A stretch of 64,000 bases of DNA from contig NZ_ML660089.1 in NCBI RefSeq assembly GCF_007004655.1, positions 372,001-436,000 of the forward strand, in the 5' to 3' direction. The notes under the pieces are model-generated. The model did no database searches, was not told where the DNA came from, and saw only the letters and a program-made list of their open reading frames with translations. The stretch comes from Exilibacterium tricleocarpae. GTDB lineage: Bacteria; Pseudomonadota; Gammaproteobacteria; Pseudomonadales; Cellvibrionaceae. This document shows positions 26,099 through 34,448 of the stretch, piece by piece (positions within the stretch are counted from its first letter, which is position 1; each line of letters opens with the position of its first letter). A program made the position numbers and the translations under genes.

Positions 26099-29000
26099 AT
26101 GAAAGCCAGTCGTACAGAAACAATCCAGGCGGAATTACATAGTAATTGCGGTTGGTTTCGCGCCTTGACCTTATATGAACGGTCCCGCTTGTTGCGGGAG
26201 CACTGTGAGAAAGCCAAAAACGACGCCTTGCCAAGGGCGGAAGAAGATGTCTCTGGGATCGACGGGGGTAGTACAAAAAAAACTGCTGATGACCCTTTAA
26301 CAACCGCTGGTGTACCCTTAAAAACCCCTGACGGCTCTTCAAATACCGCTGATGGCTCTTCAAATACCGCTGACGGCTCTTCAAATACCGCTGATGGCTC
26401 TTCAAATACCGCTGATGGCTCTTCAAATACCGCCACAGAAGATCTCTTCCAAGTTTGGAAAAATCAACGCCCTTTTAACGACGATACTGTTTTCCATGCA
26501 CGACTTCGCTCAATCGAACTGAATGAGGCCACCTTCCGCAGGGCGATAAGCACGTCCGACGCAGTGCTGTCCAGTTGCTGTCAGCCTCCCAAGTGGTTGA
26601 TTGAAATACTTCAGGCCATAATATATGGCAGCGATCGTCCACTCCCCGCCCTTCTTGAGAAAAAACTAAGCGGGAGCTTTCTTACACTAATTGCACCTTT
26701 TTTACATACTCCGAACACCCGCCTGACCTCTGCCATAAGGCACTATCAGAAAGTAACAAACCAAAAAGATTCCGATTTCGACAGGCATGCATCAGTTTTC
26801 TACGATGCGCTCGAAAAATCCTGCCTGGTGCTACTAAACTATACTCTCATACTCGAACTTCATGTCAGCAAGCTGACTTCACAGCTCTATGGGGAGAGTG
26901 CGGACGAGCGTTATCAGGCTTTTATTAGCCAATTGGGGCGTCGAGATAGGCGGCTTGAATTATTTAGAGAGTATCCCGTACTAGCCAGAATAACTTCTGA
27001 CTTTCTAGAAACCTGGACCACCGCCAAGTGCGAATTCCTACACCGCCTTGGCACCGACTGGCAGTCGATCCTCGACAAATTCAATCACTCTGAACATCCG
27101 GGCGCGCTTGTCTCACTGACACAGACTGGAGATACTCACAGAAATGGGCGTTCGGTGATGATTGCAGGATTCGAATCCGGCTTTCAAGTAGTCTACAAAC
27201 CCAGAAGCCTGTTACTTGAGACTCATTTTACAGCACTGCTGGTCAGCCTTAACGCCTGGGGAGAATTCCCGCCTTTGCGCCCGGTCAAAACCTTCGATCG
27301 AGGTGATTATGGTTGGCAGGAATTTGTCTCTTCTTCGACCTGTACCCAACAGCAGGAGGTGACGCGTTTTTTTGAAAGACAGGGTGCTTACTTGGCCCTC
27401 CTGTATTTTCTCCGCGGACACGACTTCCATTCAGAAAACGTTATCGCTGCTGGCGAGCACCCAATGCTGATCGATCTAGAAGCGCTTTTCCGCCCCGTCA
27501 TCTCTTGCCCGGCTAAGGATCGGTACAATATCGCTTCACGCAAGGAGATCGAGGCGTCAGTCTTTAATGTCATGCTTCTGCCTTATGTGACTGAGGAGGG
27601 GCGGGTCGGTGGCGGGCTGGTATCCTGGTCGGGTCAATCCACTACCTTAGAGTTAGTGAATCCTGCCACCGATGAAATGAAATTCCGCCGTGTGAAAAAG
27701 CCCGTCGTTAAACGTGACAATACGCCGACCCTCAATGATAAGAGTATCGATGTTTCCAGCTACGAAAACACAATTATTTCGGGCTTCAAAAAGATGTGCG
27801 ATGTTTTTATCCGCCATCGCAGCACTCTGCTTTCATCGGCAGGCCCCCTTTGTCCATTCCGTAACGATAAATGCCGGATAGTTTTGCGTCCAACTTCGGC
27901 CTATGCTCTTTTACTAAAGCGTGCCGTGCAGCCGGCTTCCTTACGGGATGCACTGGAACGGGATCGCAGGATGGATGACTTGTGGATTGCTACCGCCGGT
28001 ATGGAAAATGCCGACAAGACCAATGCCGATGAACACTCAGCACTGTTACGAAACGATGTGCCACTGTTTACGGCTCAAGCTGATTCGAGAGACCTTATAC
28101 TCAATTCAGGCAAGGTCGTGCGTAACTTCTTCGAACGCAGTGGCTGGGAAGTTGTACAACAGCGTCTAACGACTTTCACCCGGAAAGCATACCATCGACA
28201 GCTATGGTATATCCGCGCCTGCTTTGCCACTTTGCCCCAACCCAGAACCAAATCCGCCATACGTATCAATAAGTGCCGGGACCGCTTTCCGAAAAACCCC
28301 TGTCCTATATATCACAGCATGTCGATTGGCGATGAGCTGGAGCGCCTGGCCGTTAGGGACAACGGCAATATGGGCTGGATTGGCCTCAACTTCCGGCATC
28401 GCCGTTTTTGGCGCCTCGAGCCGTTGGGCGCCGATCTACCGAACGGGCTGACCGGTATCGCTCTTTTTCTGGCTAGCCTTGGGGTGGCGACAAACACCAC
28501 CCGCTATACCGCACTTGCGAAACAGGCGGTACTTAATGCCACCAAAATTCTCGAGCACAAACCCGCCTCATCGATAGGCTTTGACGGCTTGGGTGGTCTG
28601 GTCTACAGCTTTTCTCATCTTAGTCGTCTTTGGAAAGACCAGCGTTTGCTCGATCGTGCAGAGGCCCTGATTGACACCTTCGATGGGTCGGCTGCTAGCG
28701 CCAAAAGCACTGACGGCCTGTACGAAAGGGCATCGGGTATTATGGGGGTTTTAAGTTTCTTGCGGTGCCGCCAGTCAAAGCCCATTGAGAACATGGTTGT
28801 TGAATGGGGTGAAGATTTGTCAAACAGGATACGCTTCGGAGACCGGCGTGATGAAAACCTGGAGCATCAACATGATTGTCATCAGCAAGTCAGGCGCCCG
28901 GTTTACCTCGATGGAGTGAAACTCAGTTTGAAAATGTTGGTACGACAGCTCGGCCCGGACAAACTCAGACTAGGGAGCATAACGATAGAGCCTTATGAAT

Positions 29001-29458
29001 CTCCGTGTCGCACGGTACATCCTTCTCCCTATGAACCGCTCGGCCCGGGGCCAGTGCTGCTGGCTAGGGCGGCGGACCATGACACTACTGTTCTCCGCCG
29101 CATTAGCACCTTCATAGAGAGCCTGGAGAATGAAAAATATCAGCAAGATCACTCACTAGTTAAAGGTGAGGCGGGCCTCTTGGATTTTATATCACAGGCT
29201 TGTCTAATGTACCCGAGCGCTGGCTGGCATCAGCTCTTGGAACGGAGAACGGCAGTGTTATTGGCCAGGCTTGAGCACAGTAGAGCGATTTGCGCTACAA
29301 CCACAGGGGTCGAAACGCCGGGTCTATCGTACGGTATGGCCGGTATCGGCTATAGTCTGTTGCGGTTATCCCGTCCGAGTCAGCTTCCATCACTTTGCTC
29401 GTTCGAGTTACCGGGAGAGAGTACATATGCGCCATTTAAAGCCGCAGAAAACTCCTAA
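26099..29458 (+). CDS. lanM: LanM-type class II lanthipeptide synthetase with degenerate cyclase domain
   Basis: A 1119-residue protein. The N-terminal dehydratase half (DUF4135, about 130-700) looks intact: GDTHRNGRSVMIAGFE near 345, VVYKPRSLLLE, GHDFHSENVIA near 440 and MLIDLEALFRP near 458. It would phosphorylate and eliminate Ser/Thr of the precursors. The C-terminal LanC-like half (from NGLTGIALFLASLG, about 782) keeps its barrel motifs and the PGLSYGMAGIGYSLLRL end, but where functional enzymes have HG, WCHG and CHG it reads LDG, PLGPG and VKG. The zinc ligands and catalytic His are therefore missing. The start is ATG 26099; an upstream open frame would overlap the oxygenase by over 300 bases. 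Five 21-bp repeats lie in the N-terminal linker. Confidence 0.9.
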   Translation: MKASRTETIQAELHSNCGWFRALTLYERSRLLREHCEKAKNDALPRAEEDVSGIDGGSTKKTADDPLTTAGVPLKTPDGSSNTADGSSNTADGSSNTADGSSNTADGSSNTATEDLFQVWKNQRPFNDDTVFHARLRSIELNEATFRRAISTSDAVLSSCCQPPKWLIEILQAIIYGSDRPLPALLEKKLSGSFLTLIAPFLHTPNTRLTSAIRHYQKVTNQKDSDFDRHASVFYDALEKSCLVLLNYTLILELHVSKLTSQLYGESADERYQAFISQLGRRDRRLELFREYPVLARITSDFLETWTTAKCEFLHRLGTDWQSILDKFNHSEHPGALVSLTQTGDTHRNGRSVMIAGFESGFQVVYKPRSLLLETHFTALLVSLNAWGEFPPLRPVKTFDRGDYGWQEFVSSSTCTQQQEVTRFFERQGAYLALLYFLRGHDFHSENVIAAGEHPMLIDLEALFRPVISCPAKDRYNIASRKEIEASVFNVMLLPYVTEEGRVGGGLVSWSGQSTTLELVNPATDEMKFRRVKKPVVKRDNTPTLNDKSIDVSSYENTIISGFKKMCDVFIRHRSTLLSSAGPLCPFRNDKCRIVLRPTSAYALLLKRAVQPASLRDALERDRRMDDLWIATAGMENADKTNADEHSALLRNDVPLFTAQADSRDLILNSGKVVRNFFERSGWEVVQQRLTTFTRKAYHRQLWYIRACFATLPQPRTKSAIRINKCRDRFPKNPCPIYHSMSIGDELERLAVRDNGNMGWIGLNFRHRRFWRLEPLGADLPNGLTGIALFLASLGVATNTTRYTALAKQAVLNATKILEHKPASSIGFDGLGGLVYSFSHLSRLWKDQRLLDRAEALIDTFDGSAASAKSTDGLYERASGIMGVLSFLRCRQSKPIENMVVEWGEDLSNRIRFGDRRDENLEHQHDCHQQVRRPVYLDGVKLSLKMLVRQLGPDKLRLGSITIEPYESPCRTVHPSPYEPLGPGPVLLARAADHDTTVLRRISTFIESLENEKYQQDHSLVKGEAGLLDFISQACLMYPSAGWHQLLERRTAVLLARLEHSRAICATTTGVETPGLSYGMAGIGYSLLRLSRPSQLPSLCSFELPGESTYAPFKAAENS
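26330..26434 (+). repeat. In-frame minisatellite, five 21-bp units inside lanM
   Basis: Five uninterrupted copies of GAYGGCTCTTCAAATACCGC(T/C) start at 26330, 26351, 26372, 26393 and 26414, encoding DGSSNTA repeated five times at about residues 78-112 of LanM. The only differences are a C/T alternation in the third base and the last base. Units of 21 bases keep frame when the number changes, so copy number should vary between strains without inactivating the enzyme. The preceding DPLTTAGVPLKTP looks like older, diverged units. Confidence 0.92.
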
Positions 29459-29480
29459 GCCTGTGGAATTACCGGCAAGG

Positions 29481-30557
29481 CTATATAGTCACAGAGTTGA
29501 TTACCCCTTTCCTGGTATGGATACTTGGCAGTCTGTAGGCAGGGCAACCCAGCGATGCGGCATCCATATCGACGAAACCCCTGGTCCAAAGCTCCATCTT
29601 TCTGTTATCTAACGTATAGGTCCCGTCGGTGTTCAAATGACCGATAATATTTCTGTCGTCCTTTAACATAACCGTGCATTTACCAAGACTGCCATCTGCC
29701 CTTATCATCAGGTGATTAGGCATGGCCGCGTAGCAGATATAGGGATCACTCTGTTTGTCGGTCTCATCTTGATCTCTTAGCGACAGGCCCACAGAGTCTC
29801 TGATACGGGCAATAGTGTCATCCACGTCCTTGGCGACATACTGCTCTACATCAGAGCTTATACCTTCTCCCAGATTGTTAATCTTTTCGATATTTACCAC
29901 ATAGCGTTTATCGACCAGTAGTCTACTTTTAATACGTTCACACAGCTTCAACATAGAGACAGAATTACAGCTAGAAATATTGAGTCTCAATATTATTTTA
30001 AACTGATCTTCCAAACCTCTAAAAGACAGAAGATTCCCCCATATCTTGGCGAAGCTCCCCGTCCCATTAGTTAACTTCCGGGTAGTATCGTGGTCGATTT
30101 TATCACCATCCAGGCTAATCTGATATTTACGTATCCCCAGAGCACAGAGCTCCGCCAACAGTTCTCGATCAAGCAGGTAGCCGTTTGTGGTCATAGATGC
30201 CGCGTAACCAAATTCGCGTTTTCTCCTGAGAGCCATGATATGGCGAGAGATGTCTTTAACGGCCGCGATGTGCAGGGTCGGCTCTCCCCCAAACCAATTG
30301 ACCGACAGACCTTTCAGCGTGGGCGCTGCTTTTGAAAGCAGGCTCTTTATACCTTTTATGGTGTCGGTTGACATTTTTCCCAGCGCAAAGTCCTCATAGC
30401 AGTACGTACATCTGAAATTGCACTTTTCTGTTGGAAGAATCGTCAGGTTCAGGTAGTTTTCGCTACTTGCGACAAAAAATTTCTTCTTAAATCGCTCTCC
30501 AAACTTCAAGCTGCCCCCTGTTTCGACCTGATAGCGCCCCTCTAGCGACCGGTTCAC
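29481..30557 (-). CDS. Radical SAM peptide maturase with SPASM-like C-terminus
   Basis: About 358 residues. The SAM-cluster motif is CNFRCTYC (CxxxCxxC), preceded by LNLTILPTEK. NWFGGEPTLH is the GGEP motif and MTTNGYLLDREL follows. After the barrel come YICYAAMPNHLMIRADGSLG, KCTVML and LGCPAYRLPS, which resemble the first parts of a SPASM auxiliary-cluster domain. The usual final Cys-rich block (LPxCxGGC) reads LPSIHTRKG, so auxiliary binding may be incomplete. GTG 30557 forms a GTGA overlap with the stop of the precursor gene before it; GTG 30575 is an alternative start. It is convergent with lanM, 22 bases away. The likely substrate is the adjacent precursor. Confidence 0.85.
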   Translation of the reverse strand: MNRSLEGRYQVETGGSLKFGERFKKKFFVASSENYLNLTILPTEKCNFRCTYCYEDFALGKMSTDTIKGIKSLLSKAAPTLKGLSVNWFGGEPTLHIAAVKDISRHIMALRRKREFGYAASMTTNGYLLDRELLAELCALGIRKYQISLDGDKIDHDTTRKLTNGTGSFAKIWGNLLSFRGLEDQFKIILRLNISSCNSVSMLKLCERIKSRLLVDKRYVVNIEKINNLGEGISSDVEQYVAKDVDDTIARIRDSVGLSLRDQDETDKQSDPYICYAAMPNHLMIRADGSLGKCTVMLKDDRNIIGHLNTDGTYTLDNRKMELWTRGFVDMDAASLGCPAYRLPSIHTRKGVINSVTI

Positions 30558-30733
30558 CCGCCGTGGGGCTGGCACCCTACATTACTCGTCCCGCCAGATA
30601 TCTCATCCAGCAGATCATCGTCATATAACATGTCGTCGTTGTGGGTATCATCAGTTTCCTTGTCGTCATACTTCTCCTCTTTTGTTTTGCCTTCACTCTT
30701 TTGCTTGCCGCTGTGGTTCTTTCCGCTATTCAT
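30554..30733 (-). CDS. Third RiPP precursor peptide (59 aa), double-glycine leader, next to radical SAM
   Basis: An open frame from ATG 30733 to TGA 30554. The first half is very polar and lysine-rich (NHSGKQKSEGKTKEEK), followed by an acidic segment (DDMLYDDDLLDEISGG). The double glycine after DEIS is a typical C39-protease site and would release the 11-residue core TSNVGCQPHGG. The leader is unrelated to the two mersacidin-type precursors. GAGGAAAGAGCA precedes the ATG, a good ribosome site, and the stop overlaps the radical SAM start by 4 bases (GTGA), so the two are translationally coupled. The C39-type transporter 1.5 kb away on the other strand could process it. No family name known to me. 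Confidence 0.72.
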   Translation of the reverse strand: MNSGKNHSGKQKSEGKTKEEKYDDKETDDTHNDDMLYDDDLLDEISGGTSNVGCQPHGG

Positions 30734-31050
30734 TGCTCTTTCCTCAGTGTAAATACTGTCGAATAGTATAGTCGAATATATATTTTCATTGGGCGCGCCC
30801 TCGTTTTTTGGCTGATATTTACCGCCTATTGTCTGATTAGTATCTATTTCAAAGCTGGCTTTTTTCTTATGATTAATGGCCGTAACGTTATCTGGCCGAT
30901 GTGATGCTCAATGCTACTATTTGAAAACGCAACCTACCCGTAAGCCGGCAGAAGAGGTGTGATATCAGTTCGCCAACAACGAAAAAAATCAGAAAATCCA
31001 CCTTTCGTGAAGAGGCCATAGAAAGCCAGCTTAAAAATCACGGACACGTC

Positions 31051-32235
31051 GTGCTGGCCAGGCCGATGTCTTTTTCGGTCATAACGGGCCTTATATTCGC
31101 AATCCTGTTTATATCGGGGCTGTACCTGAGTCTTTCTTCCTACACCAAGTCCATTGGCGTCAAAGGGGTATTGAAAACCACCGAAGGTATGACGAAGGTT
31201 TTCGCTTTCGAGGAAGGCACCGTAATCGATCTGTACGTTGAAGAAGGCGACATAGTGGAAGAGGGCGACGCACTCTACAAAATAGGCACGGATCGAGATG
31301 GGGCCACCGGGTCGATTAACACAAAGTTGGCGGAGGACCTAAAAGAGAGCTACGCCTTGGTTGAACAAAAAATACAGTACCAGCAAGAGATTATGAGTTT
31401 GGATGCCGAGGAGTTCACCAAGAAAATTGACGGCAAGAAAATAACGGTAGCGCATATAGAAGAGGAGATAGAATTAAAGCGAAAACATCTCAGTCTGCTT
31501 AGTAGCGAGCTGTCGGCCGCCAAAAAGTTGCTGGATAAAAAGATAATCCCCAAGAACGAATACAATGTAAAGTATTCGCAATTTATTGAAGTAAGGATTA
31601 GCATCAAAGAAATGGAGCGCCAGCGCGGGGCTTTACTGGAGGAAATCGCTTCCGGACAGTCAAATCTAAAAAACATGTCTCTCAAGGGTCGCTCATTAGT
31701 CACCGAGTACAGACAGACCCTGAATGAACTGAAGCGACAACTGGCCGATGTTGAAGCCAAGAAATTCTATATTATTAATGCACCGTCGTCAGGTACCGTG
31801 GCGAGTATATTTTTCTTACGCGGCTACTTCATAGAAACGAATAAACCGCTGATGACAATGTTACCGCTGAACTCGGAAATTGTCGCTGAAATATATATTC
31901 CCAGCAGATCAGTGGCCCAGGTTTATACCGAGCAACCGATTAACCTCAGGTATGCCGCGTTCCCCTATCAGACCTACGGTCTGTATAGAGGGAAAATTCA
32001 ATCCATTTCAAAGTCGCTGATAGAGCCCTTCCAAGCCAAGGTTCAGGAGCTGGTTACAGAACCTTCATACCGAGCAATAGTAGAATTGGAAAAACAGGAG
32101 GTCGATGGCTACGGTAAATCCATCAGACTACAGTCGGGTATGTTATTGAATGCCGATATAGTTGGAGAGAGACGAAGTCTATTGGCTTGGTTTTTCTCCC
32201 CTGTTTTAGATGTCTTTCGTAGCATAGAAAGCTGA
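31051..32235 (+). CDS. HlyD-family membrane fusion (periplasmic adaptor) protein
   Basis: A type I secretion adaptor: membrane helix (FSVITGLIFAILFISGLYLS), split lipoyl domain (FAFEEGTVIDLYVEEGDIVEEGD-like on the N-side; NAPSSGTVASIFFLRGYFIE on the C-side), a long coiled coil at about 85-235 and a C-terminal beta-barrel. It connects the ABC transporter encoded 3 bases downstream to an outer membrane channel, which is not in the window. GTG 31051 is the first standard start, but homologous N-terminal sequence (STFREEAIESQL) continues upstream in frame. An AAGAGG lies before an in-frame ATC at 30964, so the true start is probably about 29 codons earlier with a rare codon. Confidence 0.88.
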   Translation: MLARPMSFSVITGLIFAILFISGLYLSLSSYTKSIGVKGVLKTTEGMTKVFAFEEGTVIDLYVEEGDIVEEGDALYKIGTDRDGATGSINTKLAEDLKESYALVEQKIQYQQEIMSLDAEEFTKKIDGKKITVAHIEEEIELKRKHLSLLSSELSAAKKLLDKKIIPKNEYNVKYSQFIEVRISIKEMERQRGALLEEIASGQSNLKNMSLKGRSLVTEYRQTLNELKRQLADVEAKKFYIINAPSSGTVASIFFLRGYFIETNKPLMTMLPLNSEIVAEIYIPSRSVAQVYTEQPINLRYAAFPYQTYGLYRGKIQSISKSLIEPFQAKVQELVTEPSYRAIVELEKQEVDGYGKSIRLQSGMLLNADIVGERRSLLAWFFSPVLDVFRSIES

Positions 32236-32238
32236 CTT

Positions 32239-34395
32239 ATGAGCGACAGTGTACTTGGTAAACTAAAATTTGGCAGCCGGCACTCCTTACCGGTTGTGCT
32301 ACAGGGTGAAGCCTCGGAATGTGGTCTGGCATCTATCTGTATGATAGCCAACTACTACGGCCATAATATCGATCTGGTAAGCCTGCGTCGCAAATATCCT
32401 ATCAGTCTCAAGGGGGCAACCTTAAAGCAATTGGTCAATATCGCCAATATGCTGCATTTGTCCGGTAGAACCCTCAAAGTCGAATTGGATGAGTTAAAGC
32501 GCCTGAATACACCGGTTATTCTACATTGGAATATGAACCACTTCGTGGTACTGGCGTCGGTTAATCGTAACGGCATAACCATTCACGACCCCGGCAAAGG
32601 CTTGGTAAACCTGACCTGGAAGGAAGCGAGTCGCAGTTTCACCGGCATAGCCCTGGAGTTAAGGCCAACTGACGAATTCAAAGAGAAAGATGAAGAGGCC
32701 AGCCTTGGGTTCTCCGTACTTTGGAGCAGTGTAACAGGGTTGAACGGCAGCATTTTGCAGATTTTAATACTGTCACTGTTATTACAGCTTTTTGTTCTGA
32801 TCTTTCCTTACTTTATTAAGCTGGTAGTTGATAATGTCATTGTAACCAACGATAGAAACTTCCTGGTCATACTGGGTGTTGGCTTTACACTGTTGACACT
32901 AATGCGGGTTTTCACTCAAGCATTCCGTTCGTGGGTGATTGTCTATCTGCGAACAATACTAAATATTCAGTTAATTACGAACCTGTTTCGACATCTATTG
33001 CGGTTGCCCATGGGGTGGTTTGGCAAGCGTTTCGTCGGCGACATTATTTCCAGGTTCAGCTCACTTGACTACATCAAAGATTTGCTGAGCGAAGGGTTTG
33101 TTGAGGGTATTATCGACGGTGCAATGGCTGTCTTAACCTTGACGATGATGTATATCTTTAGTCCGACGCTCGCCACTATATCCCTGATAGCCGTCACGCT
33201 CTATGTCGTATCCAGGCTCGTTCTATATCAACCCATGAGAAATAGGACAAAGGAAGGTATACAGCTAAAAGCTGTGGCGACCGGGATGTTTTATGAATCA
33301 GTTCGATCAGTTCAGCCGATTAAGGTATTTAGCGGTGAATCCATTAGTCAAGCAAAGCTGGAAAATGCCAATGCGGAATGGATGAATGCCGATATCAAGC
33401 TTGGTCGTTTGGAGATTACCCAGGCGACGTTCAAAGAGCTCCTATACGGCCTGGAGTTGGTCCTTATTATCTGGATAGGCGCTTACTTAGTGCTGGGTGG
33501 AGACATAACCTTAGGGGTGTTCTTTGCCTTTTTGTCCTATCGGCAACAATTCGCAATGAGTACCCAAACGCTGCTGGATAAGATTATCCAGTTTAGGATG
33601 ATGGGGCTCCACCTGTCCCGCATTGCCGATATAGCCCTTGAGGACCAGGAAGAAGCCCTGGAAACCGAGTTTCCCGCCCCGACCAATGTCATGGGGAAAA
33701 TCGAAGTTGAAAACCTTTCCTACCGTTACAACGAAAATGAACCCTACATTTTTGAAAACCTGTCTTTCACCATAGAGGCGGGAGAGTGCGTTGTTATCGT
33801 TGCGCCTTCAGGGTTCGGTAAGACCACACTTATGAAAGTATTGATGGGCCTGTTAAAAGCATCTGGTGGATCGGTGTTGGTTGACGGCAGGGATATAACC
33901 CAAATCGGTTTGAATAACTATCGCCAGATGACGTCTGCAGTGATGCAAGGCGATTACCTATTATCCGGATCGATCGGTGATAACATCAGTTTCTTCGCCG
34001 TCGAGCAGGATATGGAGCTGTTGGAGGCCGCCTCCAGAGACGCCTGTATTTATGATGACATTATGGCCATGCCTATGGGGTTTAATACCCTGGCCGGGGA
34101 TATGGGCAGCACGCTTTCGGGAGGGCAGGTACAGCGGGTCCTGCTGGCCAGGGCATTATACAAGCAGCCAAAGATTCTTTACTTGGACGAAGCCAGCAGC
34201 GCCCTGGATGTGAATACTGAGAAGAAAATCAATATGGTTCTCAAAAATATGGGAATTACACGCATCATGATTGCCCATCGTAAAGAGACTATCGATATGG
34301 CAGATAGGGTTATAGATATCTTACATCTCAAGCGCGAGCAGGAGGAGAATCAAAAGAAATCAACAGGCAGCACAAAGCTGGAGGTCGTGAAGTAA
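32239..34395 (+). CDS. Peptidase-containing ABC transporter (C39 protease, CvaB/LagD-like)
   Basis: A 718-residue exporter that cleaves double-glycine leaders and pumps out the core. The C39 protease domain has Gln22 and Cys28 (LQGEASECGLA), His101 (WNMNHFVVL) and Asp117 (TIHDPGKG), a full catalytic set. The membrane domain with about six helices spans 165-430. The ATPase has Walker A VAPSGFGKTT near 525 (Ala at the usual first Gly), signature TLSGGQVQRVLLARAL and Walker B ILYLDEASSALD. It should process all three GG-leader precursors of the locus. The 3-base spacing to the adaptor gene shows an operon. Confidence 0.95.
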   Translation: MSDSVLGKLKFGSRHSLPVVLQGEASECGLASICMIANYYGHNIDLVSLRRKYPISLKGATLKQLVNIANMLHLSGRTLKVELDELKRLNTPVILHWNMNHFVVLASVNRNGITIHDPGKGLVNLTWKEASRSFTGIALELRPTDEFKEKDEEASLGFSVLWSSVTGLNGSILQILILSLLLQLFVLIFPYFIKLVVDNVIVTNDRNFLVILGVGFTLLTLMRVFTQAFRSWVIVYLRTILNIQLITNLFRHLLRLPMGWFGKRFVGDIISRFSSLDYIKDLLSEGFVEGIIDGAMAVLTLTMMYIFSPTLATISLIAVTLYVVSRLVLYQPMRNRTKEGIQLKAVATGMFYESVRSVQPIKVFSGESISQAKLENANAEWMNADIKLGRLEITQATFKELLYGLELVLIIWIGAYLVLGGDITLGVFFAFLSYRQQFAMSTQTLLDKIIQFRMMGLHLSRIADIALEDQEEALETEFPAPTNVMGKIEVENLSYRYNENEPYIFENLSFTIEAGECVVIVAPSGFGKTTLMKVLMGLLKASGGSVLVDGRDITQIGLNNYRQMTSAVMQGDYLLSGSIGDNISFFAVEQDMELLEAASRDACIYDDIMAMPMGFNTLAGDMGSTLSGGQVQRVLLARALYKQPKILYLDEASSALDVNTEKKINMVLKNMGITRIMIAHRKETIDMADRVIDILHLKREQEENQKKSTGSTKLEVVK

Positions 34396-34448
34396 TACGT
34401 TGTGGTATTGAGAGAAAAATTTCCGATAGTTAATATCGAGAGAAATAT

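Noticed and set aside
26330..26434. CRISPR-like repeat in lanM
   Set aside because: Direct tandem repeat without spacers, in frame in a coding region.
26065..26436. Antisense frames with repeated VFEEPSA or YLKSHQR
   Set aside because: They are the minisatellite of lanM read on the other strand; no ribosome site and no family.
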